Positions 17,589 to 28,115 are shown, numbered from the stretch's first letter. The stretch is 64,000 bases of DNA from Bacillus mycoides (GCF_018742245.1 NZ_CP036132.1:987001-1051000); one strand, 5' to 3'. The notes: generated by a model not told the origin, from the letters alone. Made by a program: numbers and translations.

Positions 17589-17617
17589 TTGACTTACTTT
17601 TAATGTGTAACTATAAT
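17589..17617 (+). promoter_or_regulatory. sigma-A promoter of the hydrolase gene
   Basis: TTGACT (17589-17594), 17-base spacer, TATAAT (17612-17617). The -10 element lies inside the spacer of the first inverted repeat described in the next entry. Confidence 0.75.
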
Positions 17618-17689
17618 GGTTACATAACAACCATCGGTAATAGCGGTGAGTAATATTTTTTTAGTATAATTGTAACTATTTCAGTTACA
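17606..17689 (+). promoter_or_regulatory. two copies of operator TGTAAC-N7-GTTACA
   Basis: Copies lie at 17606-17624 and 17671-17689, 65 bases apart. Both have six-base arms, a seven-base spacer and begin TGTAACTAT. The first covers the -10 element, the second lies downstream of the transcription start. This fits a dimeric repressor of the hydrolase gene that could loop or roadblock. The regulator is not encoded next door. Confidence 0.6.
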
Positions 17690-17761
17690 ATTAAAATTAA
17701 TCATAAAACAACCAAAAAATGTAAAAACTTTAAATAGCAACTTAAGAAAGGAGACGGAAAT

Positions 17762-18634
17762 TTGAAACGGTTTAAGTTTTATATGATTAGCGGTATTGTG
17801 CTCGTTTTTTTAGTAGTATGTAACTTCGTCGATAAGCCGATTGCGAAGGTTGAAGAAGTGAAGGATACTGTTATGATGAAGATAAATACGAAAGAGAAGA
17901 TGGCGCAGATTGATGGACAGACGATTTATTTTAAGCAAATTGGTGAGGGAAAACCGCCCTTACTTATGCTTCACGGATTCGGTGGTTCTTCAGATGGATT
18001 TAGTGATATTTATCCGGAACTGGCGGGAGACCATACGATTATCGCTGTTGATATTTTAGGATTTGGGCGTTCTTCTAAGCCGATTGATTTTCAGTATTCG
18101 TTTCCTGCGCAAGTGAATTTATATTATAAGTTAATGAAGAAACTTGGATATGATCAATTTGCGGTACTTGGTCATTCGATGGGGGGAGAGATGTCCCTTA
18201 ATTTAGCGTACTTATATCCGGACGCGGTTACGCATCTTATTTTAGCGGATTCTACAGGGATTGAATCTTTCCAGCAAAAAGAAAGTTATGAAGTGACGCC
18301 ACTATCGACGGACTTACAAACTGTAACAGAGATTACGGATTATAATAAAAATGAAGTGAAAAATAGTCGTAATGATAAAAAGCATTATGATGAGCTTACG
18401 AAAATGAGAGAGCGCCGCGTTGCGATGGAAGCGGATAAAATTAAGGTGCCGACTTTGATTATTTGGGGTAGGCACGATAAGAGCGTTCCTTGGAATAATG
18501 GTGAACTGTATCATCAGTTATTTACAAATAGTACGTTTCATATCATTGAAAAAGGATACCACGCACCGTTCCGTCAAGAGCCAATCGAGTTTATGGAATA
18601 TGTACAAGCGTTCTTCGCGAAGAATCCACAATGA
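17762..18634 (+). CDS. alpha/beta hydrolase with N-terminal membrane anchor
   Basis: 290 residues from TTG 17762 behind AAAGGAGACGG. An uncleaved-looking hydrophobic segment (FYMISGIVLVFLVVCNFV) anchors it outside the membrane. The hydrolase fold is complete: oxyanion region MLHGFGGSSDGFSD, nucleophile elbow LGHSMGGEMS, acid in IIWGRHDKSVPW and catalytic His in KGYHAPFR. The substrate is unknown. It follows a promoter with two identical operators, so it is tightly regulated. Confidence 0.85.
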   Translation: MKRFKFYMISGIVLVFLVVCNFVDKPIAKVEEVKDTVMMKINTKEKMAQIDGQTIYFKQIGEGKPPLLMLHGFGGSSDGFSDIYPELAGDHTIIAVDILGFGRSSKPIDFQYSFPAQVNLYYKLMKKLGYDQFAVLGHSMGGEMSLNLAYLYPDAVTHLILADSTGIESFQQKESYEVTPLSTDLQTVTEITDYNKNEVKNSRNDKKHYDELTKMRERRVAMEADKIKVPTLIIWGRHDKSVPWNNGELYHQLFTNSTFHIIEKGYHAPFRQEPIEFMEYVQAFFAKNPQ

Positions 18635-18712
18635 AAAATTTAAGCATAAATCCACTTCTTTCCTCATAGAGTGAAACTAATAAGGCTTGTCTAAGGAAAG
18701 GGATGAACGAAA

Positions 18713-18913
18713 GTGGAAATTTTACCATGGTGGATTTATCTTGTAATCATTGGGATTGTATTAAGTGGCTACATGGTTTTATATACTTCGAAAAAAGAGC
18801 AAGAGATGGATAACGATTTTATCGAAAAAGAAGGCGAAGTATATATGAAGCGCTTAGAAGAAGAACGAGAGAAACGTAATCAGGATAGCGATAAAGATTC
18901 GGTATTGCTTTAA
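18713..18913 (+). CDS. yhaL: YhaL, sporulation-associated membrane protein
   Basis: 66 residues from GTG 18713, about ten bases after AAGGAAAGGG. One N-terminal membrane span begins LPWWIYLVIIGIVLSGYM; a charged cytoplasmic tail follows (FIEKEGEVYMKRLEEEREKR). The PWW.Y..I.GI..S.Y start and the FIEKEG.VYM.R.E.ER tail match YhaL, encoded beside yhaM and prsA in B. subtilis. The role in sporulation is not defined. Confidence 0.8.
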   Translation: MEILPWWIYLVIIGIVLSGYMVLYTSKKEQEMDNDFIEKEGEVYMKRLEEEREKRNQDSDKDSVLL

Positions 18914-18926
18914 TAGAAATTTTGAA

Positions 18927-18976
18927 AGGCTACGAACTAGGAGAACTTTATATCTAGGTGGTAGCCTTTTTCTTCT
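18927..18976 (+). terminator. terminator of yhaL
   Basis: AAAGGCTAC pairs with GTAGCCTTT across a loop of about 26 bases and is followed by TTTCTTC. Confidence 0.55.
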
Positions 18977-19106
18977 GGGGGAGCAGGTTATATAAGTTTA
19001 ACTTTACATGTATACGAGATTCATCATGAACTTTTATTAATGGTATTTATATATATGTTTCCTCATAAGAATGGAACTAGCGCAGTATCTACAGGGGGGA
19101 TTAACA

Positions 19107-19958
19107 ATGCATAGGGATGAAACATCATTACATCCTGATACAGGTGTTACATCTGTAATGTTTGTTGAGCGTTCATTAAATGAAATTCGTTTTTGGTCTA
19201 GAATCATGAAGGAGCATTCTTTTTTTCTTCGCTTGGGGTTTAGATGCGAGGATACTCAACTAATCGAAGAGGCTAATCAATTTTATCGATTGTTTGAACA
19301 TATCGAACAAATAGCGCATTCCTATACAAATGAAACAGATCCTGAGCAAATAAAAAGATTTAATTCAGAAGTACAACAAGCCGCAACTAATATTTGGGGA
19401 TTTAAAAGAAAAATTTTAGGATTAATTCTCACATGTAAATTGCCAGGACAAAATAACTTTCCACTGTTAGTTGACCATACAAGTAGGGAAGCTGACTATT
19501 TTAGAAAACGTTTAATACAATTAAATGAAGGGAAATTAGATGCCCTTCCTGATGCTATTATTAAAGAAAATGTTTTCTTTTTAAGGATTATGGCAGACCA
19601 TGCTAAATTTATTGGTCATCTTCTTGATCCATCGGAAAGAAAGCTTGTAGATACAGCACGGAATTTTAGTAATGATTTTGATGAATTGATGTATCAAGCA
19701 ATTGACTTAGAATCTATGAAGCCACAATCCCAAACAGTCCCTCTTTTAGATCAATTTTTAGATCAAAATCGTGTGTCCGTTACATCTCTTCGGGATTTTA
19801 AGAAAACAGCACGTGATTTAATTGAGCAATGTAAAATAAAGAGTATCATTCATCCGTTATTAGCAGACCATGTTTTCCGTGAAGCTGATAGATTTCTTGA
19901 AATCATTGATATGTTTGATGTTCATCTTACAAATATTCAATCACAACCTAGATATTAG
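19107..19958 (+). CDS. DUF2935 protein (ferritin-like, putative metal binding)
   Basis: 283 residues from ATG 19107, with GGGGGG seven bases upstream; an in-frame ATG 36 bases earlier lacks a site. It is made of two similar all-helical halves. Each carries an Arg-Phe-Trp-type start and conserved acids and histidines: EIRFWSRIMKEHSFFLRL, VDHTSREADYFRKRL, MADHAKFIGHLLDPSER and LLADHVFREADRFLEI. The repeated DH..READ motifs look like di-metal ligands of a ferritin-like four-helix bundle. Function is unknown. Confidence 0.8.
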   Translation: MHRDETSLHPDTGVTSVMFVERSLNEIRFWSRIMKEHSFFLRLGFRCEDTQLIEEANQFYRLFEHIEQIAHSYTNETDPEQIKRFNSEVQQAATNIWGFKRKILGLILTCKLPGQNNFPLLVDHTSREADYFRKRLIQLNEGKLDALPDAIIKENVFFLRIMADHAKFIGHLLDPSERKLVDTARNFSNDFDELMYQAIDLESMKPQSQTVPLLDQFLDQNRVSVTSLRDFKKTARDLIEQCKIKSIIHPLLADHVFREADRFLEIIDMFDVHLTNIQSQPRY

Positions 19959-19989
19959 AAGATAAGGAAAGATAATATTTTACTTTCAG

Positions 19990-20036
19990 CTGAGAAGTTA
20001 ACAATTTATTGTTAGCTTCTTTTCTTTTTGATGAAA
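19990..20036 (+). terminator. terminator of the DUF2935 gene
   Basis: AGAAGTTAACAA pairs with TTGTTAGCTTCT around TTTA, followed by TTTCTTTTT. The remaining 260 bases up to the next gene show no further recognisable element. Confidence 0.6.
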
Positions 20037-20299
20037 ATGTTTAAAAATGAAACTTTACGTTATTCTTTCTGGAGAATGATAAGAAGGGATGGAGTATTTT
20101 TTTATGCTTAATCTAGTCATCCGTTCATTGTATTATTGTTCGGGAAATTATTATAGAAGAAAAGTATATGGAATCTAAATACTGCATAGCGCTATTTTAA
20201 AGTGTAACGCACAAGTTGCACAGGCTATGCAACAATAACTAGCTTTACTCTTCATCATTTATTTGACCATACTAGGCGTAGAGAGGTGATAAGAACAGT

Positions 20300-20749
20300 A
20301 TGATTTTTAGCGAACGCTTAAAAGAAGAACGAGAAAAACGAAATTGGTCGCAAAATGATTTGGCTGAAAAAATTCATGTAAGTAGGCAGTCTGTTTCGAA
20401 ATGGGAGACGGGAAAGAACTATCCGAGCATTGAAATTATTATTCATTTAAGTGATCTGTTCGGTATTACGATTGATGAGTTGTTGAGGAGCGATGAAGAG
20501 TTGACGCAGAAGGTAATCGAAGATAGTAAACAATTAGCGTATCCAAAATGGAAGGTGTTTTTTGATAGTCTATTCATGCTGGGCGTATTTTTGTTTATTA
20601 CAAAAATTGTTGTATGGATGGTAAATAAGTTTGTAGGAGCAAGCATTACAATTGTCGCAGATGCACCATATGTAATGAATTTTTTACCCCTCATATTAAT
20701 GGTTATAGGTGGTACGGTTTCTGATAAGTTGAAGAAAATATATAGATAA
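20300..20749 (+). CDS. XRE-family regulator with two membrane spans
   Basis: 149 residues from ATG 20300 behind AGAGGTGAT. A typical XRE helix-turn-helix fills residues 1-65 (RLKEEREKRNWSQNDLAEKIHVSRQSVSKWETGKNYPSIEIIIHLSDLFGITIDELL). Two hydrophobic spans follow (LFMLGVFLFITKIVVWMV and VMNFLPLILMVIGGTVSD). DNA-binding heads tethered to the membrane are common in Bacillus and often sense membrane or cell-wall state. Targets are unknown. Confidence 0.85.
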   Translation: MIFSERLKEEREKRNWSQNDLAEKIHVSRQSVSKWETGKNYPSIEIIIHLSDLFGITIDELLRSDEELTQKVIEDSKQLAYPKWKVFFDSLFMLGVFLFITKIVVWMVNKFVGASITIVADAPYVMNFLPLILMVIGGTVSDKLKKIYR

Positions 20750-20846
20750 GAGAAAGATTTGTAAGAAATCCCCTACACTAGCTTTTCTTTTCACTTAAAT
20801 TGTGTACTATAAAGGATAGGATGATATAAAGAAGGGGACATTTAGA

Positions 20847-21407
20847 ATGGAATTTCATGAACAGAAGATATTGCCGGCAGTGAGGCAAATTAAAGATTTG
20901 GAAAAGCTATTACATAGTTCGTATGAGTATATTGTTATTTTAGATATTCATGTTGGTCAATTGAAGAGTGTTGTGTCACTCGCGAAGCAGCATAATAAAA
21001 AAGTATTTTTACATGTTGATTTGATCCATGGATTACAAAGTGATGGGCATGCGACGGAGTTTTTATGCCAAGAATATAAACCGTACGGGTTATTATCGAC
21101 AAAGGCGAGCGTAATTATGAAGGCGAAGCAAAAAGGTGTCGTCTCCATTCAACGCATCTTTTTAATTGATTCTAGCGCAATGGAAAAGAGCTGTAATTTA
21201 CTAGAAAAGACGAAGCCGGATTATATAGAGGTGCTTCCTGGTGCGTTAACGGGTGTCATTGCTGAGGTGAAAGAGCGTACAGGTGTACCGATTTTAGCAG
21301 GTGGTTTTATTCGAACTGTAGAAGACGTTGAAAGAGCGTTAAATGCTGGTGCGACAGCAATTACGACATCGAAAAAAGAATTATGGAAACATTACCAAAA
21401 AAAGTGA
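20847..21407 (+). CDS. glpP: GlpP, glycerol-3-phosphate-responsive antiterminator
   Basis: 186 residues, a TIM-barrel-like protein: VILDIHVGQLKSVVSLAKQHNKKVFLHVDLIHGL, KPYGLLSTKASVIMKAKQKG, and the phosphate-binding end PILAGGFIRTVEDVERALNAGATAITTSKK. In Bacillus, GlpP binds the leaders of glp mRNAs in the presence of glycerol-3-phosphate and lets transcription pass the leader terminator. Both target leaders (before glpF and before glpD) are visible downstream. AAGAAGGGG precedes the ATG. Confidence 0.93.
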   Translation: MEFHEQKILPAVRQIKDLEKLLHSSYEYIVILDIHVGQLKSVVSLAKQHNKKVFLHVDLIHGLQSDGHATEFLCQEYKPYGLLSTKASVIMKAKQKGVVSIQRIFLIDSSAMEKSCNLLEKTKPDYIEVLPGALTGVIAEVKERTGVPILAGGFIRTVEDVERALNAGATAITTSKKELWKHYQKK

Positions 21408-21428
21408 CGGAAATGTGAAAAAATTCTG

Positions 21429-21457
21429 TTGACACCGCTTTCATTAGAGGTTAACAT
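21429..21457 (+). promoter_or_regulatory. glpF promoter with overlapping cre site
   Basis: TTGACA (21429-21434), 17-base spacer, TAACAT (21452-21457). TGACACCGCTTTCA (21430-21443) fits the catabolite-responsive element TGWNANCGNTNNCA and covers the -35 box, so CcpA should repress glpFK on glucose. Confidence 0.75.
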
Positions 21458-21487
21458 TATAGACAAGTTAATAAACGTGACGGAGAA

Positions 21488-21558
21488 AAGAAGAGATCCA
21501 CATTTTATTGTTTCTATATATTATATAGAAGCATGTAAGCTGTGGATCTTTTTCTTTT
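21488..21558 (+). promoter_or_regulatory. glpF leader terminator, GlpP target
   Basis: AGATCCACA (21493-21501) pairs with TGTGGATCT (21541-21549), followed by TTTTCTTTT. A second small stem (TTCTATATA/TATATAGAA) lies inside. It sits between the promoter and glpF, as expected for the GlpP-controlled intrinsic terminator. Confidence 0.8.
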
Positions 21559-21633
21559 GAAAAAAAAACGAATGGCCATTCATTTTACCTCTATCGCATT
21601 TGAAAACGTTAAAATTGATAGTGGAGGGATACT

Positions 21634-22455
21634 ATGTCAGCATTTTTAGGAGAGTTAATAGGGACTGCGTTGTTAATCTTACTTGGTGGCGGTGTTTGCG
21701 CTGGTGTAAGTTTAAAGAAGTCGTTTGCGAAAGATTCTGGTTGGATTGTAATTACAATGGGCTGGGGCTTAGCGGTTGCTATGGCAGCGTATGCAGTTGG
21801 ATCAATTAGTGGGGCACATTTGAATCCGGCTTTAACGATAGGACTTGCTTTTAAGGGAGCGTTCCCATGGAGTGACGTACCTATGTATATCGCAGCACAA
21901 ATGATTGGGGCAATTATCGGGGCAGTTCTCGTATATTTACATTACTTACCACACTGGAAAGAAACAGAAGATCCAGGAACAAAGTTAGGCGTATTCGCAA
22001 CAGGTCCAGCAATTCCGAACACATTTACAAACCTTTTAAGTGAAATGATTGGAACATTCGTTTTAGTATTTGGTATATTAGCAATTGGAGCAAATAAATT
22101 TGCAGATGGTTTAAATCCATTTATCGTAGGTTTCTTAATTGTAAGTATTGGTTTATCATTAGGTGGAACAACAGGATACGCAATCAACCCGGCTCGTGAT
22201 TTAGGTCCGCGTATTGCACACTTCTTCCTTCCGATTGCAGGAAAGGGCGGTTCAAACTGGAAGTATGCATGGATTCCAGTAGTTGGTCCGATTCTAGGTG
22301 GATCACTTGCAGGATTATTCCATCAAGTTGTATTTGAAGGAAAACAAAATTCAGCACTTATTTATGTGATTATTGCAACTGTGATTGTACTAGCAATCTC
22401 TTATATGACAAGTAAAAAAAGTGAAACTACTACAAAGAGTAGAAAAGTAGCATAG
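21634..22455 (+). CDS. glpF: GlpF, glycerol facilitator
   Basis: 273 residues. Aquaglyceroporin with six spans and both NPA-type half-helices: SGAHLNPALTIGLA and GYAINPARDLGPR. The Asp after the second NPAR (NPARD) marks the glycerol-conducting branch. It transports glycerol across the membrane by facilitated diffusion. GTGGAGGG precedes the ATG. glpK starts 12 bases after its stop, so uptake and trapping are co-transcribed under the GlpP-controlled leader. Confidence 0.95.
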   Translation: MSAFLGELIGTALLILLGGGVCAGVSLKKSFAKDSGWIVITMGWGLAVAMAAYAVGSISGAHLNPALTIGLAFKGAFPWSDVPMYIAAQMIGAIIGAVLVYLHYLPHWKETEDPGTKLGVFATGPAIPNTFTNLLSEMIGTFVLVFGILAIGANKFADGLNPFIVGFLIVSIGLSLGGTTGYAINPARDLGPRIAHFFLPIAGKGGSNWKYAWIPVVGPILGGSLAGLFHQVVFEGKQNSALIYVIIATVIVLAISYMTSKKSETTTKSRKVA

Positions 22456-23958
<1,503 letters not shown>

Positions 23959-24007
23959 TCATAAACAGTGTTATAATGATGACAAGTTAATAATTCGGTA
24001 GGAGATT

Positions 24008-24069
24008 TGGAGAGACCACAACACGCTATAGAGGCGAAATCTATAGCGGAGTTCGTGGTCTCTTTTTTC
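24008..24069 (+). promoter_or_regulatory. glpD leader terminator, GlpP target
   Basis: GAGAGACCAC pairs with GTGGTCTC, with an inner stem CGCTATAG/CTATAGCG, followed by TTTTTTCG just before the glpD ribosome binding site. A TATAAT at 23972 is a likely -10 element, so glpD has its own promoter and an antitermination-controlled leader. Confidence 0.8.
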
Positions 24070-24091
24070 GTTATCAAAGGGAGGAATTACC

Positions 24092-25774
24092 ATGAAATTT
24101 TCAAGTAAACAACGTAAAGACGTATTAAACGGAGTAAATAAACAAGAGTTAGATGTGATCGTAATTGGTGGAGGTATTACTGGTTCTGGTATTGCATTAG
24201 ATGGGGCAACACGTGGTTTATCAACGATTGTGTTTGAAATGCAGGACTTTGCAGCAGGTACATCAAGTCGTTCAACGAAACTTGTACACGGCGGTTTACG
24301 TTATTTAAAACAACTTGAAGTGAAAATGGTAGCAGAGGTGGGGAAAGAGCGTGCGATCGTATATGAGAACGGTCCCCATGTAACAACACCAGAGTGGATG
24401 TTACTTCCGTTCCATACAGGCGGCACGTTCGGGTCATTTAGTACATCAATTGGTCTTCGTGTATACGACTTCTTAGCAGGTGTAAAACGAAGCGAGCGCA
24501 GAAAAATGTTTAACCGTGAAGAGACGCTAAATAAAGAGCCTCTTGTAAAACAAGAAGGATTAAAGGGCGGCGGTTACTACGTAGAATATCGTACAGACGA
24601 TGCGCGTCTTACAATTGAAGTAATGAAAGAAGCAATTGATCACGGTGCGAAAGCTGTTAACTACGCGAAAGTAGATAGTTTCTTATATAAAGATGGAAAA
24701 GTATGCGGTGTACGTGTAATCGATTTACTAGACGGAGAAGTGTACGAAGTTTACGGTAAGAAAATTGTAAACGCAGCTGGTCCTTGGGTAGATACACTTC
24801 GTGAAAAAGATAACTCTAAAAAAGGGAAAGTACTTCAGTTATCAAAAGGTGTGCATTTAGTAATTGACCAAAAACGTTTCCCGTTAGGTCAAGCGATTTA
24901 CTTTGATACACCAGATAAACGTATGGTGTTCGCGATTCCTCGCGAAGGAAAAACGTACGTAGGTACAACAGATACGTTCTATGATAAAGACGCAGCTATA
25001 CCGCACATGACAACGGAAGATCGCACATATATCATTAATGCGATTAACTACATGTTCCCAAGCGTGAAAATTACAGAAAAAGATGTGGAATCAAGCTGGG
25101 CTGGTGTACGTCCGTTAATTTATGAAGAAGGTAAGAATGCATCTGAAATTTCTCGTAAAGATGAAATTTGGACTTCTGAATCTGGTTTAATTACAATCGC
25201 GGGCGGAAAATTAACAGGATACCGCAAAATGGCTGAAATGGTAGTAGACTACGTAACGAATCTATTACAAAAAGAAGGACATAGCGCATATCCGAAGAGC
25301 GATACGAAACACATGCCAATCTCTGGTGGTCATGTAAGTGGTTCACACGGATTCTCAGCATTTATCGCGAAAAAAGTAGGAGAAGGTACGAAATATGGTT
25401 TAACGACAGCTCAAGCTGAAGAATTCGCGAAATTCTACGGCTCTAACGTTGACGTACTGTTCGGCCTAGCGAAAAAACATAAAGACGAAGCGAAAGAATA
25501 CAACATGCCGCTAGACGTTCTAATCCCACTTGTATACGCAATGGATTACGAAATGACAGCAAAACCAGTTGACTTCTTCGTACGCCGCAGAGGCGCTGTA
25601 TTCTTCAACATCCACTGGGTATACGAGTGGAAAGAAGCAGTAATCAACTACATGGCTGCAAAACTAGGCTGGAGCAAAGAAGAGCAAATGAAATACACAG
25701 CTGAACTAGAAAAAGCATTAAGAGACGCTGTAATTCCTGTAGATCAACAAGAGCAGGCAGCTGCGTTAGCGTAA
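24092..25774 (+). CDS. glpD: GlpD, aerobic glycerol-3-phosphate dehydrogenase
   Basis: 560 residues. The N-terminal FAD-binding fingerprint is IVIGGGITGSGIALDGATRGL, followed by SSRSTKLVHGGLRYL and further DAO-fold motifs (NAAGPWVD, AGGKLTGYRKMAE). The C-terminal helical domain is of the GlpA/GlpD type. A membrane-associated flavoenzyme, it oxidises glycerol-3-phosphate to dihydroxyacetone phosphate and passes electrons to menaquinone. GGGAGG precedes the ATG. A strong terminator follows. Confidence 0.96.
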   Translation: MKFSSKQRKDVLNGVNKQELDVIVIGGGITGSGIALDGATRGLSTIVFEMQDFAAGTSSRSTKLVHGGLRYLKQLEVKMVAEVGKERAIVYENGPHVTTPEWMLLPFHTGGTFGSFSTSIGLRVYDFLAGVKRSERRKMFNREETLNKEPLVKQEGLKGGGYYVEYRTDDARLTIEVMKEAIDHGAKAVNYAKVDSFLYKDGKVCGVRVIDLLDGEVYEVYGKKIVNAAGPWVDTLREKDNSKKGKVLQLSKGVHLVIDQKRFPLGQAIYFDTPDKRMVFAIPREGKTYVGTTDTFYDKDAAIPHMTTEDRTYIINAINYMFPSVKITEKDVESSWAGVRPLIYEEGKNASEISRKDEIWTSESGLITIAGGKLTGYRKMAEMVVDYVTNLLQKEGHSAYPKSDTKHMPISGGHVSGSHGFSAFIAKKVGEGTKYGLTTAQAEEFAKFYGSNVDVLFGLAKKHKDEAKEYNMPLDVLIPLVYAMDYEMTAKPVDFFVRRRGAVFFNIHWVYEWKEAVINYMAAKLGWSKEEQMKYTAELEKALRDAVIPVDQQEQAAALA

Positions 25775-25785
25775 AATAGAGAACC

Positions 25786-25819
25786 ACCTGAAGGGGCTCC
25801 CCATTAGGTGGTTTTTTTG
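25786..25819 (+). terminator. glpD terminator
   Basis: AACCACCT..AGGTGGTTTTTTTG hairpin directly after the glpD stop. Confidence 0.8.
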
Positions 25820-26110
25820 TTATTTAAATATTTATAAATTATATAACGTTTCTTAAAAGTGCACCTGTCTAACGATGGAGCCCTTCATTAAACGAGTTCT
25901 CTTTTTAATTTAGTGGTCTTGACTATAGAAAACTAGGACAAAATCTTTATTTCAAAATTAAAGAGTGCCTTGGGAGAAAGACGCCCTTTAGGTGAATGTA
26001 TTGTAACGACTATTCGGTTTATTATATGTAATTTGCTGAGGAAGTGTTTTATAAAAAATGTTATTTAAAAAAGAAAGGAGCCATTGATGGAATCAAAAGT
26101 TCCTAAGGTA
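25820..26110. other. gene-free stretch, possibly degraded coding DNA
   Basis: No convincing gene. Short frames in both directions stop quickly. An ATG at 26087 has a good AAAGGAG site but runs only 52 codons antisense into the DUF3221 lipoprotein gene and looks like the truncated start of a lost gene (MESKVPKVLFIRYF). Confidence 0.3.
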
Positions 26111-26476
26111 CTATTCATTAGGTATTTTTTCAATGGCACCATCATTTGCAATTGGTGGTGTAGATTTAGTTGTTACGCCGAAAGATATAAAGAGTTTATC
26201 CCCCAATTGATAATTCCTATTTTTTTCGATAGGAATTTTTAATAGTTTGTTTGGAATAAATTTTATTGCTTCCATCTCGGAGTAGGAAAGTGCTTCCTTT
26301 TTTGTAGGGGTATCTGCAACGAGTATGTATACAGTGTCAATTGAAATAACATATCCTGTGAAAGTCTCCGTTTTCAGAGAAGCAGTATTAGTTTGGTTTG
26401 GCGCATCTAATGCTACTGTGCATCCGCAAGCTAATGTTAGGGTGGTTACTAAAGTTATTATTGTTTTCTTTGTCAT
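26111..26476 (-). CDS. DUF3221-type lipoprotein
   Basis: 121 residues. Lipoprotein signal with lipobox LACGC (Cys about residue 18-19). The rest (TGYVISIDTVYILVADTPTKKEALSYSEMEAIKF..NYQLGDKLFISFG) follows the YobA/DUF3221 pattern: G.V......ILV, then a helix, then G....I...G. These are small secreted beta-barrels of unknown role common in Bacillus. GGAGG lies about twelve bases before the ATG, slightly far. It stands alone. Confidence 0.7.
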   Translation of the reverse strand: MTKKTIITLVTTLTLACGCTVALDAPNQTNTASLKTETFTGYVISIDTVYILVADTPTKKEALSYSEMEAIKFIPNKLLKIPIEKNRNYQLGDKLFISFGVTTKSTPPIANDGAIEKIPNE

Positions 26477-26720
26477 TCTTATTTTTTGCCTCCATATAGT
26501 ATACGTTTCGTAATAAAATATTTGAATGTCTAGAGAAATGAAATTATACCATGAGAAAGTGAATTGAATATAAATTAAAACTTCATTTTGTAAAAAGAAG
26601 ATTATCCTCTACAAGTAAACGAAGTGTAATTTTAAGTTACATATATAGTATAAGCGCGATTAAAAATATTATGTGGAAGTGAAAATGAGCTTGAATTTTA
26701 GAGTGAAGGGGAGTTAGCTA

Positions 26721-27328
26721 ATGAAGTTAAAGCGATAGTTCATTTATAAAGGTGTAACAAAACGGCAGTGATTATTACAGTTGTACCCATTTGCTTATTT
26801 ATTATTAGGATGTCCTTTTCCCTGGATTCAGTGAAAAGATACTACTGGCCTACCTTTTTAGTATATATAAATCCAGAGCGTGATGCACATGGTGCAGGGT
26901 TTATGTATATACGTTTAAAAGAGGTAATGTCATCGGCTGGTTGGTTTGGAACATATGGAGATACAAAGTTCATTCCTGCTGGGGATACTGATTTTGTGTT
27001 TGCAAGTTTGACTTACTATTATGGGTATGTGCTTGCGCTAATTCTTGTCTTCGTTCTTTCTCTTTTTGTAGCAAGGTTAGTGGTCATATCTTATAAAATA
27101 AATGATTCGTACGGTAAATTGCTTCTCGTTGGAGGAATGACTCTTTTCGTAGTTCAGTTTATTTATAACGTGGGCATGATTCTAGGCTTATTGCCGATTG
27201 CTTCTATATCATTGCCTTTTATTAGTTATGGAGTAACACCAACTGTATTTCATGCACTTTTAATGGGGATTGTGCTAAGTGTATATCGACGTAAAGATAT
27301 TTCGTTTAGAATGAGAAAAACATCTTAA
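26721..27328 (+). pseudogene. FtsW/RodA/SpoVE-family gene, internally deleted
   Basis: From 26768 the frame encodes the C-terminal half of an FtsW/RodA lipid-II polymerase: GAGFMYIRLKEVMSSAGWFG, FIPAGDTDFVFASLTYYYGYVLALI, GMILGLLPIASISLPFISYGVTPTVFHALLMGIVLSVYRRKDI. The usual 180-200 N-terminal residues, with the catalytic Asp loop, are missing. Upstream a good ribosome binding site and ATG 26721 open a frame that stops after five codons. A large internal deletion joining start region and second half is the simplest reading. It should be non-functional. Confidence 0.75.
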
Positions 27329-27454
27329 TACGTATATAAATTGTATATAAAAGAATTCATTATTATAATCAAGTACAAACGCAAATAGATAGTAGAAGAG
27401 GGGTATGATAAATCCCCTCTTTTCGTGTTTAAATAAGGGGGCTGTTTTTAAATA

Positions 27455-27483
27455 TTGACCACTCGGTACAAAAAGAGTATTCT
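27455..27483 (+). promoter_or_regulatory. promoter of the TetR-MFS operon
   Basis: TTGACC, 17-base spacer, TATTCT, ending 35 bases before the regulator start. The spacer contains ACTCGGTAC, part of a possible operator overlapping the promoter. Confidence 0.6.
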
Positions 27484-27518
27484 ATTAATGTTATCTTTAA
27501 AATGAGAGGAGGATACGA

Positions 27519-28115
27519 TTGAATAAACGCGGCAGACCCCGAGAGTTTGATTATTCCTCAATTGTAGATGTTGCAATGAAAACATTTTGGATAAGAGGAT
27601 ATGAGGGGTGTTCTACACAAGATTTATGCAGTGATACAGGAATTGGTAAAGGAAGTTTATACAATACTTTCGGTAGTAAACATGAACTGTATAAACAAGT
27701 ATTAGAACGTTACCATGAAATTGGGATTAGGGAACAAAAGAAATTGTTAGATACTCCAATTCCAGTTAAAGAACGATTAAGTAATTTTTTTGAGTGGGCA
27801 TTGAAGGAAGACTTTGAGAATGTTGATCAAAAAGGATGTTTATTGATTAATGCCAGTGTAGAACGTGCTAAAAACGATTTAATGGTACAAGAAATTTTCT
27901 CAAAGCATGTTGAGCTTCTTAAACAAGCTATTGAAACAGTGATGGAGGAAGGATTGCAAACGGGTGAAATTTCAAGGAAGCAATCAGCTGAGGAATTAGC
28001 TAGTCTGCTTTTAAGCAGTTATTACGGATTCCGTGTTCTTAATGTATCGATGCAAAATCGGATGTTATCTGAACAGGTTATCAATGGAACAATGGAGTCT
28101 ATTTTTGGCGCTTAG
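27519..28115 (+). CDS. TetR-family regulator
   Basis: 198 residues from TTG 27519 behind GAGGAGG. N-terminal helix-turn-helix: GRPREFDYSSIVDVAMKTFWIRGYEGCSTQDLCSDTGIGKGSLYNTFGSKHELYKQVLERYH. The remainder is the all-helical ligand-binding and dimerisation part with KGCLLINASVERA, typical of the AcrR/YxaF-like group. It is followed 62 bases later by an MFS exporter, which it most likely represses until a drug binds. Confidence 0.9.
   Translation: MNKRGRPREFDYSSIVDVAMKTFWIRGYEGCSTQDLCSDTGIGKGSLYNTFGSKHELYKQVLERYHEIGIREQKKLLDTPIPVKERLSNFFEWALKEDFENVDQKGCLLINASVERAKNDLMVQEIFSKHVELLKQAIETVMEEGLQTGEISRKQSAEELASLLLSSYYGFRVLNVSMQNRMLSEQVINGTMESIFGA

Noticed and set aside
26087..26245. 52-codon frame with a good ribosome binding site
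   Set aside because: Beyond the first 14 codons it is antisense to the DUF3221 lipoprotein gene and has an implausible composition. Treated as a gene remnant instead.
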